Shown here: one piece after another, positions 24,943 through 36,076 of the stretch
Numbering within the stretch: position 1 is the first letter of the stretch
How the letters are laid out: each line of letters begins with the position of its first letter
Assembly: GCF_022201045.2 (NCBI RefSeq)
Contig: NC_068558.1
Coordinates: 186,001 to 250,000 of the forward strand
Direction: 5' to 3'
DNA from: Citrus sinensis
Taxonomy: Eukaryota; Streptophyta; Magnoliopsida; Sapindales; Rutaceae
Length of the DNA: 64,000 nucleotides
Translations under genes and position numbers: made by a program
Notes under the pieces: generated by a model
The model's database searches: none
Told to the model about the DNA's origin: nothing
Seen by the model: the letters and a program-made list of their open reading frames with translations, nothing else

Positions 24943-25299
24943 CGATTGTTAATTAATTAAAATCAAAATGCATCTAGATCACTACCCATACAACAAATCA
25001 AGATGGATGACACGAAGATCATCAACCCCCTACCCCACAACTAATATACTAATAACATGCTTCTTCAATTCCTTACAAACAAGGCAGCAGATATCAAATT
25101 AAAGAAACAAATTTGTGAAACAAGCGGCAGCTACCAGTGCTGCTACTTGTATGACTTTTCTTTATAGCAAACTATATATTCTGTGTGTCCATAGAGAGGG
25201 TGGGTTGAAGGTTTTTAATTATTAAGAAGACTCAGACGCATGAGATGGGCCTCCATGGACATTTCAAACTAACTGTACTACTGCAACTTCCTCTTCTTG

Positions 25300-25570
25300 T
25301 TGTTGACCTTGACAACCAAAAAAATTACAAAAAGTGAGAATGGAGAAATTATATCTACACACACACACACACATGTAAAAGCAAGCAAAGCAAAGCAAAA
25401 CCTGATTTTTTCTTAATTTCTTACAGGGCGATGGTGCCTTAGCTCCCTGAAGGTTCACTAGTTAGGCCCAGTTGAATTATTATTATTATTATTATTATTC
25501 TTTTCTAAACAATTAATTGTACTAAATTAATACTAACAGAGAAAGAGAGAGAGAGAGAGAGAGAGCTAGG
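25300..25570 (-). promoter_or_regulatory. Probable 5' leader of the NGATHA gene with candidate intron and GA/CT tract
   Basis: Reading the minus strand toward the NGATHA ATG, a CT-rich tract ((GA)10 on the + strand, 25545-25565) precedes a good splice donor (CCCT|GTAAGA, at about 25426) and a possible acceptor (GTCAAG near 25309). This suggests a transcribed leader with a 5' UTR intron. CT-rich leaders are common in plant developmental regulators. The splice sites are inferred from consensus only. Confidence 0.35.
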
Positions 25571-26945
25571 AGATATGAATGAAGATCGTAACTGGGAGGG
25601 TATTGAGTGAGTTTATACATACGTAGGGATAGGGACCCCCAAGTATTATCTGCTTGGGCTCATGTGAGCTTGTCATTGTCTTCATCCTGGGTACTGTTTC
25701 ACACATTTTATTTGTTTCTTTATTTCTCTTCTCTGAAAAGGCCCCCCTAAGTCTAAGGCCAAAGCCAGCTGTTTTCTCCACCGCGAGCTTCATTCTCCAC
25801 TTTTCTTTTTTATTTAATTCTATTTTCTTTTCTTTTTCAATTAATATTGCTCCTCTCCCTAATAATAATAATCACTATAAAAACAGTTTCCAATTTATTT
25901 TCAGAAAACAAAATTTAAAAAATATAATATAGAAAGTGAAGAATCAATCTAACTCAGGTTAGGGTTTTGATTTGGTCTCATTAAATTGGTATGGACCACT
26001 CTCTACTGTGGTGGTGGTGGGCGCACAACTAGATGGTAATTAATTGATTGATGAATAATAAAATAATTAAATTTAGAGTTATTAGATAGATAAAAGGTCT
26101 CGCTTAATTAAGTTCATTCGATTTAATTCATCAATAAAAAAAAGGTCTCGATGTCTTCCCACATGTCATATAACAACAACATTATATAGATCGTTAAATA
26201 TAAGGCCCAATATCAATTTAATTAATCTCATCTTAGTTATGTAATAACCATCACCTATCACTTTGTTATTGATAATTCACTCAATTATTTGTTTTTAATT
26301 TTAATACCATCGTGAGCTGCGTGACTATATCCCTATTTATCTCTTTATATATGTGTGTGAGTGTATTATATTAGATCAAATGGGATTTTCGAAGAAATAT
26401 AAAATAATAACACTAATCACAAGTTGTCATTAGTTGACTGTTAATTAACTTTTTTCTGCTGATTAGTCTTTTTTAATATACGCACATATACACAAACACA
26501 TATTTTTTAGGATCAAGACTAACAAAAAAAGAAAAAGAAAACCCCACAAATTTACGGACATTAAAATATATAAAAAAAATAATACATTAAAATCTTTATT
26601 TTTATTTTTTTGTCTTTTAATTCCATCTGTACAAAATTAATGTTTTAATATCTGCACTTAAGAATTTCTATACATAAACCAAAAAAAAAAAAAGGGCTGC
26701 AGAGTGATTAATTTGAATGTTAACTGAGAAATGACATGTACATATGATTCCAAGCATCCAATCATTTCAAAGTCAAAACGTGTAGAGGAAAATGACGACC
26801 GGTAGCATCTCAATTGTAGGATAGTGGGGGTGGGGCAATAATAATAGTTGTGATTTGTTGAATACATATAATTGTGAAGCTGCTATATAATTGATGAACA
26901 AATATTACCCAACTGATCAAAATTATTGCACTGATTGGCTATGCT

Positions 26946-26987
<42 letters not shown>

Positions 26988-29203
26988 ACTTACATGTGCG
27001 GCATAATTTGCTCCCCTTCGGTCCCCATCCTCCAGATTTGCTGCCTAAATCCTATCCAGCTATTTGCAAATGCCCTGTATTAGTTATTATTATTTATATG
27101 GTGATTAAAAAAGGGACCCATTCATACATATAATAATAATCACATGATTAATTCAAAACAGTGACATTTCATTCTGATTAATTATTGGAGGAGGGAGAAA
27201 GCAATTGCATTGGCCATTAATTTTGAATCTTGTAATGCTATGCTAGCTTTACCTGTCTTGATGTTCGTGAGAGCATACCTTTGAATTGGTTCAATTTAAG
27301 ATTGTTGTTAACATATGAAAATGTCCAAAATGGTGGGATTCGGGAGACAGACATGACAATTATTATTTTACAATTATTACCGGGCAATTAGCTTTCAAGT
27401 CATTAACATTAAGCCAGCTTTCGTCATCTGACCTGGATAGGATGACGTTTGCATTTATTGAACTAATCAACAAAGGGAATCACGCAATTATAAACATTAA
27501 TTACCGTTTATTATTATTAATTCATTATTATGTTTTTCTGCTTTTTTTTATTTTTTTCTGACTTGCCAAACAAACCCAACTTGCAAACCCACGCATTCCT
27601 CCTATCCAATCAATGAGAAAAGCCCACTTGTTCCAGCCCACGGATAATATTTCCATTAAACCAACAATTACAAGTTTACATCCCGCAAGTAGTGAAGTTT
27701 ATAATTAATTAAGGGAATAATTAATAGTTACGTTTATGGTTTTTTAAAAAGGATTAGGAATTAGGATTCTCTTCTGATCTGATCTTCATCTGAGCAAATT
27801 TTATTGATATGATTGGTGGTTAATAAATTAAAAAATAAAAAATAAATAAATCTTAATCATCCACTAACACTAAAACACATGTAGCACAATATCTGTAAAA
27901 AAAATTAAGAATACTCATATCAGCAGAGGAAAATTAATGCTAAATTATCCGCATTTGGTCCTTGCCTAGCTAGAACAAATAATGTTGACTGGTATCTTTT
28001 GTGTATATATACGATTACTCATGTTGCATTGGGGATTTCTTAAATTAATATTTTTTTCTTAAAAAAAAGAAGAACCCAGTAGTATACTTGACCAGACCGA
28101 CATGACCCAAGAGCTCCATTAATTAATCTCGTGTCTCAACTTGCAAAAAGAAAAAGTTCTCCAATGACATCCGCAAGTAGAATTAATTAATTAATTAATA
28201 ATAATTATTATTATTATTATCATGAAGATAGCCACCATTTCTTTTTAATGTTTCGCTTTTCTACCATGCATGCAATAACTGATACGAAGCGTTTGTAAAA
28301 TACCAAATTGAGTGAAAATTTAATAATTTAAAATGGCATATCTATCTATCAATCACCCTCTCACAAGTTGTGGAGGAAGTGGAGGAATATTAGTGGGGAG
28401 CCCAGCAATAATTTGTATTATTATTATTATTATCATTATTGTTTATTAAAAAATGGGGGTAGGTGAAGACAGGCATAGCATCGGCAGCGTTTCTGATTCT
28501 GAATCCGAAGATTGGACAATAATTATTACTTCTAATATATCATAATAATAATAACAACAACAACAACAATAATAATAATAATAATAAAAGAAGTGTCTCT
28601 ACCCCCAAATCTAGCTAGGACTTTCTTGGAATTTAAATTTCAATGGAAATTAAATTCTGACTAAAGAGAGTTTAGAACATCACCAAAATACTCTTTAAAT
28701 AAGATTTTTTTACTTATTTGAAGAAACACGCCAACATTTAAGGTTCCAAAAGACATTTCAATTAAAATTCTTTAAATAAAAAATAATTCTCTCTCTTCAA
28801 ATTTGGAGAGTTGATTTCTACCTCTTCAATTTATATTTTATTACTTTTTACTAGAGAAAGAGAGAGAAATATTTTAATTACTATTGACTTTAAAAAAAAT
28901 AATTTGATTAAAATAATATTAACTTATTTATATTTAAAGAGTCTTTTGGATAATAATATATTTTTTCACTCTTCTATTTGTCATATGGGTAAGCAAATAG
29001 ATATTAAAGAGTAAAATTTATAGAGACATTTGGAGATGCTATTGCTAACCAATGGAAAGAGCAAGAGAAATCAAATTCCTTTTACAGTTCATGCCAACCG
29101 AACATGGCGTAAAGTCTAATGAGAGAGAGAGAGAAATGATCAATGATCTTGATAAGTATGCCACTAATTCTAGTGAATGGTTTCCACTTTCCAAAACCCA
29201 CAC
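25571..29203. other. AT-rich spacer between NGATHA and the first Harbinger-like MITE
   Basis: No gene was recognised. The left part is likely NGATHA promoter, with a telo-box-like TTAGGGTTT at 25959-25967. Trinucleotide ATT/ATA runs occur at about 28190-28220, 28410-28440 and 28540-28587. Confidence 0.4.
26950..26984. repeat. (TG)17 microsatellite
   Basis: Uninterrupted TG run; the 'CVCVCV' peptide is its translation. Confidence 0.95.
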
Positions 29204-29206
29204 TTA

Positions 29207-29824
29207 GGTGGCGTCTGTTTTTTAACTTAATGACTTAAAGTGACTTAACTTAATTAATTAAGTTAATTAGAGGCGTTTGTTTTTATAACTTAATGAGACT
29301 TTTTAGATAATTTTGACTTAATAAAATAAGCCAATTTTTTTAGCTTTTTACTTAATGGAGAAATTTGAATTAAGTCAATTACTTGCTATTGTCAAAAATA
29401 TCCTTACTTTATAATTTATTTTTTATGTCTATCGCAAACTCACCCATAGACATTTACCTCACATAAAAATATCCATGTTTTTTCTTTCTTATATTATATA
29501 CGATAAAATTTAAATTTATGGTATTTTATATATTAAAATTCTAAAATAATTATGTATTCGCTTGAATATAGTTTTACTTATAAATGTTAAAATATTGTGG
29601 TATTTAATATATTATTTATTTGACATTCAAATTTAATAGGGATACAAATGTAAAAGTACATATTTTTAGCTTTTTAAGTTGAAAAAAACAAACAACTTAA
29701 TACTTATTTTATGAGATTCAGACGAAAAAATAAACATATTATTCGGATTCAGATATTCAGATCTATTCAGAATTCAGACTAATTCAGGTTTATTCAAATT
29801 TCAGACAAAAAAACAAACGCCACC
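29207..29824. mobile_element. Harbinger-like MITE, family copy A, 618 bp
   Basis: The left end GGTGGCGTCTGTTTTTT matches the reverse complement of the right end, GGTGGCGTTTGTTTTTTT, with one mismatch. TTA flanks both sides (29204-29206, 29825-29827), the usual PIF/Harbinger target duplication. The right subterminal region carries repeated 'attcag' motifs. Near the left end the terminal phrase recurs (GGCGTTTGTTTTTATAACTT at about 29274), showing a partial internal duplication of the end. There is no transposase. The second copy at 33950 shares the 'gtctgaa' subterminal repeats. Confidence 0.75.
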
Positions 29825-29827
29825 TTA

Positions 29828-31248
29828 GATAACATTTGTCTTTTTTTTTTTTTTAAATAGAATAAGTTTTGAATTTTATTGAAGTTTGGGTATGAATTTA
29901 AATGCCTATGGCATATAATTGTTTATCGTCTTTTAATATTTTAATATAAATAATATCATATTTATTTTTATAAATAAAAATTTTAAATACTGATATTTGG
30001 GATTTATGTCATAAATAAATCAAAATGTATAAAAGGGAGTAAGTTTTATCATTTGGAAAATAGATATATTTAATAGAGACATTTAAAAAAATTATTTTTC
30101 ATTCGATTATTATTATTTTTTTTTTAACATTCAGAAATAAAACTCTCGCTTTTAATTATCTAATGAGTAAGATGAATGCATTACAAACTGTGTAAAGGTG
30201 TATCACCAGCTAGAGTTGAGACCCATAAAGAAAATCAATTGCATACATACATAAGCAACAATGTAGGGTGATGGGGGTTCAGAACGGGACTAATGATGTC
30301 TCGCCAATTGAAGTTATTAAAGGTCCATACCTCGATCGCTACATCGATATACATGTGTATATCGATCGAGCAAAAGACGAGATATGGTAAACATAATGTC
30401 AAATACGACATTGGAAAACGTATTAACTAAATTAAAGTGTGTGTGTGTGTTTCTTTTTCTTTTTTTTTTTAAATTTTAAAATTTTCCCTGGCCAATGCGT
30501 TCCTAAATCCTAATGGGCGGTTCTCAAATCTCAAGGGAAAAGAAGCAACAAAAACGAAAAGAAGAAAGAAGAAAGGGCATGGTTGCAGTTTGGTGAGCAC
30601 AGTGTTGGAGAGGAGAGGCAGCAGCTAGGTAGAGGACCACGTGCCCTTTGAAATGGAAGCTCACAATATTGGACCCCCATTGATTAAGATAGCACAGTTG
30701 ACACCACACCCTCTACCGTCCAGTTGGCTTTGGCGCCTATCCTATCGTTTGTTTTATGTTATATATGGGAGTTGGGACTTGGGAGTGTCGGTTTCTCCAT
30801 TCAGGATATTGGATTTGGAGCTTTGTTGTTATAAAGTTAATTTGTATGAATTGAGTTGTGATGGGCAAAATTGAAGGGAATAAATAAACTACCCCCCACC
30901 CGACGGTACCCTCATCTTCAATCTCGACAAAATATTGATAATTGACTCTTCTTTTCAATGCAATTAACATTTGTTTAATTGCAACTTCATTTTTTTCCTC
31001 TGTGCGTGATTGATATGATGCCTCCTTGACTTTGTAAGTAGGGAAATTGGGGCTTTACTTTTAATTACCTAGTTGCATTTCTTAATTAACCAAATTAAGC
31101 CAAGACCACATTTTGGATGTGGGGCTCAATGCAGAAACGTGTCTGTCATCACATCATTAGACCTTTCATTGATTTCCTGCAAACTCTATCTTTTGTCTTA
31201 AGCAAAGCGACAAGGAAGAGACAGGGACAGGGAGATCATTTTTTTGTC
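29828..31248. other. Spacer upstream of TIM13
   Basis: No gene was recognised. It contains a nested palindrome at 30331-30370 and is otherwise unremarkable. The short ORFs at 30524-30970 show no domain. Confidence 0.4.
30331..30370. repeat. Nested palindrome
   Basis: CTCGATCG (30331-30338) pairs with CGATCGAG (30363-30370). Inside, ATCGATATA (30343-30351) pairs with TATATCGAT (30358-30366). The two pairings overlap on the right arm, so alternative hairpins are possible. Function unknown. Confidence 0.6.
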
Positions 31249-31466
31249 TGGGCCGTTTCACATCAAATATCTGGGCTTGCAATGAGCTTCGAGTTTTGGA
31301 TCCAATCTAGACCCCATGATAATTGGGCCGTTTCACATCTAAGGCCTGTAAATTCGACTTAAAACAAAACCTCGACAGTCACTTTCCGCTCGCGGTGTTT
31401 AAGAATTAAGGCTTTGAGTTTTATGCTATATTAATATGGAGAGAGATGCTTGGTTTCTAGGGTTTT
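31249..31466 (+). promoter_or_regulatory. Site II cluster and telo-box upstream of TIM13
   Basis: Three TGGGCY site II elements (TGGGCC 31249-31254, TGGGCT 31272-31277, TGGGCC 31324-31329) lie within 81 bp. The two TGGGCC copies sit in a repeated GGGCCGTTTCACATC phrase. CTAGGGTTT at 31458-31466 is an inverted telo-box (AAACCCTAG), about 55 bp before the ATG. Site II elements bound by TCP factors, together with telo-boxes, are a known signature of plant nuclear genes for mitochondrial and ribosomal proteins, matching the gene downstream. Functionality is inferred. Confidence 0.7.
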
Positions 31467-31519
31467 ATTTATTTACAATATAAGCAAGTGAAGTGAAGAG
31501 AAGAGAAGAAAACAAGCAA

Positions 31520-32619
31520 ATGGATTCGTTTACATCTTCTGCGAGTGGAGCAGGATCGTCTCAGTTCTCAAATGAGGAGTTCATGGACAAGTTGAAGCTC
31601 CAGCTTGCTCAGGCTTATGCCCAGGAGTTTCTCGAGGTATTCAATCTCTTTCATCAGTTTCCGTCGTTACTCTTCATTTCTGTTTTTTTTTTTTTCCTCT
31701 TTACCCTTTAATCTTCCTTAGACATTCATTCTTTTCTCTGCTTTGTGCTTTTTTTAATTTCGTTCTTTTTGCAAATTTGTGTTCGCGCGTTCGAAACTAA
31801 ATTGATCTTTAGATTTTCTTTTTAAGGAAAAAAAAAAAAGGCCCATCTTTTCGTTACTTTTTTGGCTGTAAATTGCTTTAGGTTATCAAAATTGCTTGAA
31901 TAAACTGCCCTCTATATACATTATTGATTTTTAGTTGTAGTTGGAGGGTGTTTTGGGAACTTGTTCTTGAGAGTTTCTCCAGTCACTTTTCTCTTGCATT
32001 CTACCTTATTTGCATGTTTTATACAAAGGGTCTAAACATAAGTCCTCTTACAAGTTATGCCGAGGTGTCTTTCGTGATTTCGGTGGGATCAGCAATTCTT
32101 TCTTGAGTATCTGCGTGTATATGCTTAGAAACATTGGCTAATTTGAGTCATAGTTTTACCTCATACATCTGATAATGCGGCCACTCAACTTCTGACTTAT
32201 CTTTACCTAATCATCACTTTGGATTTCGAAAATTTCCTAGGTCATAGTGAGGAATTTTGAATCTGGTGCTAATATGTATGTATTCCCATAAGCAATATTT
32301 AGTATTGCTTTGTCTGCTGAGCTGAGTTTTTAGTTTTTGCCCCTCTATCTTATTTGTTCTGACTTCAGTTATGAAAAATTGTCCACTGTTTGTTGGTTGG
32401 GTCTTGTTTTTGGATGAATCATTTCTTCCTTCATTGGACTTATGGTTTAAGTGGTTATTTGCTTATCAGACTGTAACAGGCAAGTGCTTTGAGAAGTGCA
32501 TCACAAAACCAGGTTCAAGTCTGAGTGGCAGTGAGAGTAGTTGCGTCTCTCGGTGTGTGGATCGCTATATTGAGGCCACTGGCATCATTGGCAGAGCGCT
32601 CTTTAGTGCACAGCGCTGA
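31520..32619 (+). CDS. TIM13: Mitochondrial import inner membrane translocase subunit Tim13, 88 aa
   Basis: Two exons, 31520-31636 and 32470-32619, joined in phase 0 across an 833-bp GT-AG intron, give 88 residues, the family's usual size. The product is a small Tim chaperone of the intermembrane space. The twin CX3C motifs are Cys45-X3-Cys49 and Cys64-X3-Cys68, which form the two disulfides of the helical hairpin, 14 residues apart. The first exon gives the hydrophilic N-terminal arm and start of helix 1 (MDKLKLQLAQAYAQEFLE). With Tim8 it forms the soluble hexamer that escorts hydrophobic precursors to the inner membrane. The start is the ATG right after the purine-rich leader and agrees with family N-termini. 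Upstream site II and telo-box motifs fit regulation with other nuclear-encoded mitochondrial genes. Confidence 0.95.
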
Positions 32620-33485
32620 TCTTTCAGATTGCACCATTTATGCAGAAAAGAATGTGCAATTTGCCAAATCTTGGATCAACAATTATATTTGGTCTTTACT
32701 CTTCCATTTCTCGCAATCATCAAGTATTTTCTTTGCCTTGAATCTTACTATATGTACCGCAATTTCTTTATGCAAACTTGAAATATCTTAGCATCTTATC
32801 TGTTAATGCTAGAATTAGTACTTATTAGTATTTGATTATTTGTTCCTGTAGCAATGCATAGTTTTGATGCTGTGATAAGGACCTTTGCTTATGGGATTTA
32901 AATTTTGTTCCATTAGAATTTTAAAAAGATGTAACATAAGAGTAAAGTCAAATTACAAAATTGTAACTTGAATTGATGTACAGAGCCGGCTAATATTTCC
33001 TTGAACTCCTTTCCTTCTCCTTTTCTGTCACCTTGTATTTAGCCATTATGATGCACTTTGCCAATTTATGAGACGGCACTTCCTCTTCAAATGGCACAAT
33101 GGACCCAAAATGTATAACATAGGTTCCTATTTACGGCTGCTCTATGCCAGCAGCGGCCTCCACCTTTGCCCTTTTTCTTGCACCTTTGCCCTTTTTCTTG
33201 CCTGATAGCACCCAAATCAAACTCAGGTACTCGATGAATTTGTGGGAAAGACTGACACCGCAGGCTGTAAGAATGAAATTGCCGATACAGATACAGTAAT
33301 CACCAGTGGTCGGTGAATGGTGAAGTCAAAAGCCGTCAGATCTGTATTATCCTCTTACTCCACTCCCACCACAATGTATGTTATGCAATGTGCATGTAAA
33401 CATATATTAAACAGAAGTCACCACTGATCACCAGCTGGAACCTTTGACTTCCATCAGGAAATTACAATTTTAATGGTCATTGGGC
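32620..33485. other. TIM13 3' region and spacer
   Basis: No further gene was recognised. It probably contains the TIM13 3' UTR. A perfect 20-bp tandem duplication (CACCTTTGCCCTTTTTCTTG, twice) occupies 33161-33200. Confidence 0.5.
33161..33200. repeat. Perfect 20-bp tandem duplication
   Basis: CACCTTTGCCCTTTTTCTTG occurs twice without mismatch, head to tail. Confidence 0.9.
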
Positions 33486-35080
33486 ATGGTTGCTTGCAAC
33501 TACCACCAAGCTTCTATTATCCAACCTTGCATCTACTGTTAAAAATGTTCCCCCTAACTATATTCAGCCCATCCCTGGCCGTCTAAATCTCACTGAGGTT
33601 CAGATATCAGATGGTACAATTCACCTTATCGATCTGGAGGGTCTTTACGGTCCTCTAGATTGGCCAGGCATGCCAAGATGTTGGCTTCTTTCAGGTGAAG
33701 AACTATGGGATCCTGGAGGCAGTAATCAATAACATGTTGAGAAATCGCCAGAGAAAGAGAGGTTGAACAGTTGCTCTGATGACCCTTCGAGGCCCTTATA
33801 AGACCGTCCACTAGTTTTAATGTCAAGACTGAAAAGGTGTCCAACTGGAGAGATTTCCAGAGACTGCTTCATGCCTTCATTGCTATCCACTTCAACATTA
33901 CATGCTAAATATCCAGTCATATATTTTAATCCGTTGTTTTTGAGACTTAGGTAGTGTTTATTTTTTTGTCTAAAATTTAAATGGGTCTGAATTTTTCTAA
34001 AGTCTGAATGAGTCTGAATACGAAAATCTGAATGACATATTTGTTTTTCTTTTTTAAATATTTGAATATAAGTGACATCTTGTTTGTTTTTACAATAAAA
34101 AAATCTTAAACTTAGTTATTTGACATTTATGTCCTTATAAATTAAAATAAAAAAATAAGATTAGATTTTATAGTTTAGGAAATAAGTTATTTTACAGAGA
34201 TATTTTTTGAATATATATTTACTTGTCATTCAGACTTTTTTCCATTCAAATAAAAGTCACAAAAGTTTATTTTTTTCTATTCAGATATAAATATCTTAAA
34301 ATTAAACATAAGTTTTAAAAAATAAATAAAAATATTTAAAAATATATATAAAATATATAAAATTTCAAATTTCAAACATTTAACAAACAACTTCTTAGAC
34401 GCTTGACAGAGAGGCCGTGGGTGACTACTGTACAAGTGTAAAGATGTTTAGTGCTGAGGGTAGTTGAGGTGAGTCCATAACAGAAAGCCCTGGGCTTCAA
34501 AGTGATTATATTATATTTATAGAAAAGGAGGCATTAGGCAAATTTGGGCGACACATGGCTTTAAACTTGTATGTATCCACCCTGCCCTCAGCCCGAGGTG
34601 ACTTCTGGATTGCCAACACAGGACACACTGATCCTAATTTATTAAATGATATGATTGATTGATGTCCTTAGAAATGGCAACTGGCTTGCTGTCAGTTCTA
34701 TTCCTATTTCCTAATACCTTCATTGTCAACATCGGCGATCAAATGCAGGTCAATTTCATTCCCGCCAAATAATTGAAACATCTCATTTGTTGGCAGAGAC
34801 GGTAATTAATCAAATTTTGTAACTCGGATGTATCCGTATCACTCAGGTTCTTAGCAATGATCGATACAGGAGTTAGAGTGTGCTCTATCGAGCTGGGGTG
34901 GACTGTGACAAGGAGGCATGTCTGTTTCAACGTTCTATTGTCCATCACCTGATGCTGTTTTAGCTCCTTTCCTTCAAAGGATTTGATTGACCGACATCAC
35001 CCGGCCGTCTATTCAAATTTTGGAACAGGGAGCTTGCAGCTGAATTCTGCTTGGACTTGTTCAAAGCTTCAACTGCCTGA
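33486..35080 (+). pseudogene. 2-oxoglutarate/Fe(II) dioxygenase pseudogene (DMR6-like oxygenase type), split by a MITE
   Basis: Fragments collinear with the whole length of a plant 2OG dioxygenase appear in shifting frames. N-terminus: LLLSNLASTVKNVPPNYIQP then ISDGTIHLIDLEGLYGP (33490-33660). Next come GFFQVKNYGI (about 33690), STSFNVKTEKVSNWRDF (about 33808-33858), a YCTSVK piece (about 34425), GRHMALN (about 34548), GHTDPN (about 34624), NTFIVNIGDQMQ (about 34714), then VLSNDRYRS (about 34846), TFYCPSPDAVLAP (about 34930) and FWNRELAAEFCLDLFKASTA with stop at 35078-35080. The HxD iron motif survives, but the second iron His is Tyr (LYRAGV where family members have LHRAVV). In-frame stops and several frameshifts destroy the coding sequence. 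An intron-like gap at about 34750-34845 shows it derives from an intron-containing gene rather than a processed transcript. The MITE at 33950-34394 interrupts it. Active relatives oxidise small molecules such as salicylate or flavonoids. Confidence 0.87.
33950..34394. mobile_element. Harbinger-like MITE, family copy B, 445 bp, inside the dioxygenase pseudogene
   Basis: It begins GGTAGTGTTTATTTTTTT and its right end reads AACAAACAACTTC, a diverged inverted match. TTA flanks both ends (33947-33949, 34395-34397). The left 100 bp (GTCTAAAATTTAAAT and repeated GTCTGAAT units) match the inverted right end of copy A at 29.8 kb (GTCTGAAATTTGAAT and GTCTGAAT units). The flanking sequence on both sides belongs to the same pseudogene, which fixes its limits. 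Confidence 0.75.
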
Positions 35081-36076
35081 TCTTGTCTTGTCATTATACA
35101 TGTAGTTGGACATCTAATTTCATAACCTCTAAATAATTTATCGTATTTTGTCTGTTATCAAACAGTTTTCTGTGCATTTCCATTTCTATATCTACTTCTA
35201 GTTTGGAACTATTATTTCAGATTATTGATATTTAGCTGTTGAACTTGTAAAAAGTAAATTGGTTCATCACCAGTAACAAGTAAAAGTATGCGTTTTCCAG
35301 GCTCTCAAAATAGGACAACAGCTTGTGAAAGGGAAGTTGTCTTTAGAAATATTTTGCCACTCTAACGCTGACGCAAAAATAATGTTTGCTTTTTGGTTTT
35401 GTGATTTATTCATGCACATTCCCAACGGAGAAACCGTTTTCATAAAGGTGAGATTTCGGTATGATTAACCAACTTAAAATCCTATTCTTCATTTCAATTG
35501 ATAATATATGGGTTGATCGTTGACTAGTTATGAATTTGAATGAATGAATTAGTGGATGCTCCAGCCTCCTCCACGGTTGGTTTGATGAGCACTGATACTG
35601 AAAAATAGCTATGGAGCTAGAATTACCGTTCAACGGGGAAGTGATAGCGATTGGAAACCCCCGAAGCTAGCCTTGCAATGAAAAGCTTGTTTCAGTTTGA
35701 TTTGTTCACAATGAACACAAATGCAGGAGGATAGGACTTGGGAGAGCACAAGAAGAGAATTTGAAAGCTTGGCAAAAGCGGCAGTATTTTACAAAGATAA
35801 GTGAAATTTAGTTTGGGAACCTTGTAGTTAAATAAAATCTTGTGTCTGTTCCAGCTTAATTCAGATCTAATGGCATTCACCAAGAGAACACTGAGTCACT
35901 GCAATCTTCTCCATAAATTGAACTGGCTAAAGGGTTTAGAACCATGAAAACATATCTTCTGACAGAATATAGCCATTGCAGATTGACAGTTCAATTATCC
36001 GTCTACAACTAATACAATCTATATATTAAAAACAGACATGCAGTGCAGCTCACCTATACAATTCACCTACTCATAT
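35081..36076. other. Spacer and MTP1 3' region
   Basis: No further gene was recognised; the right end should carry the minus-strand MTP1 3' UTR. Confidence 0.45.
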
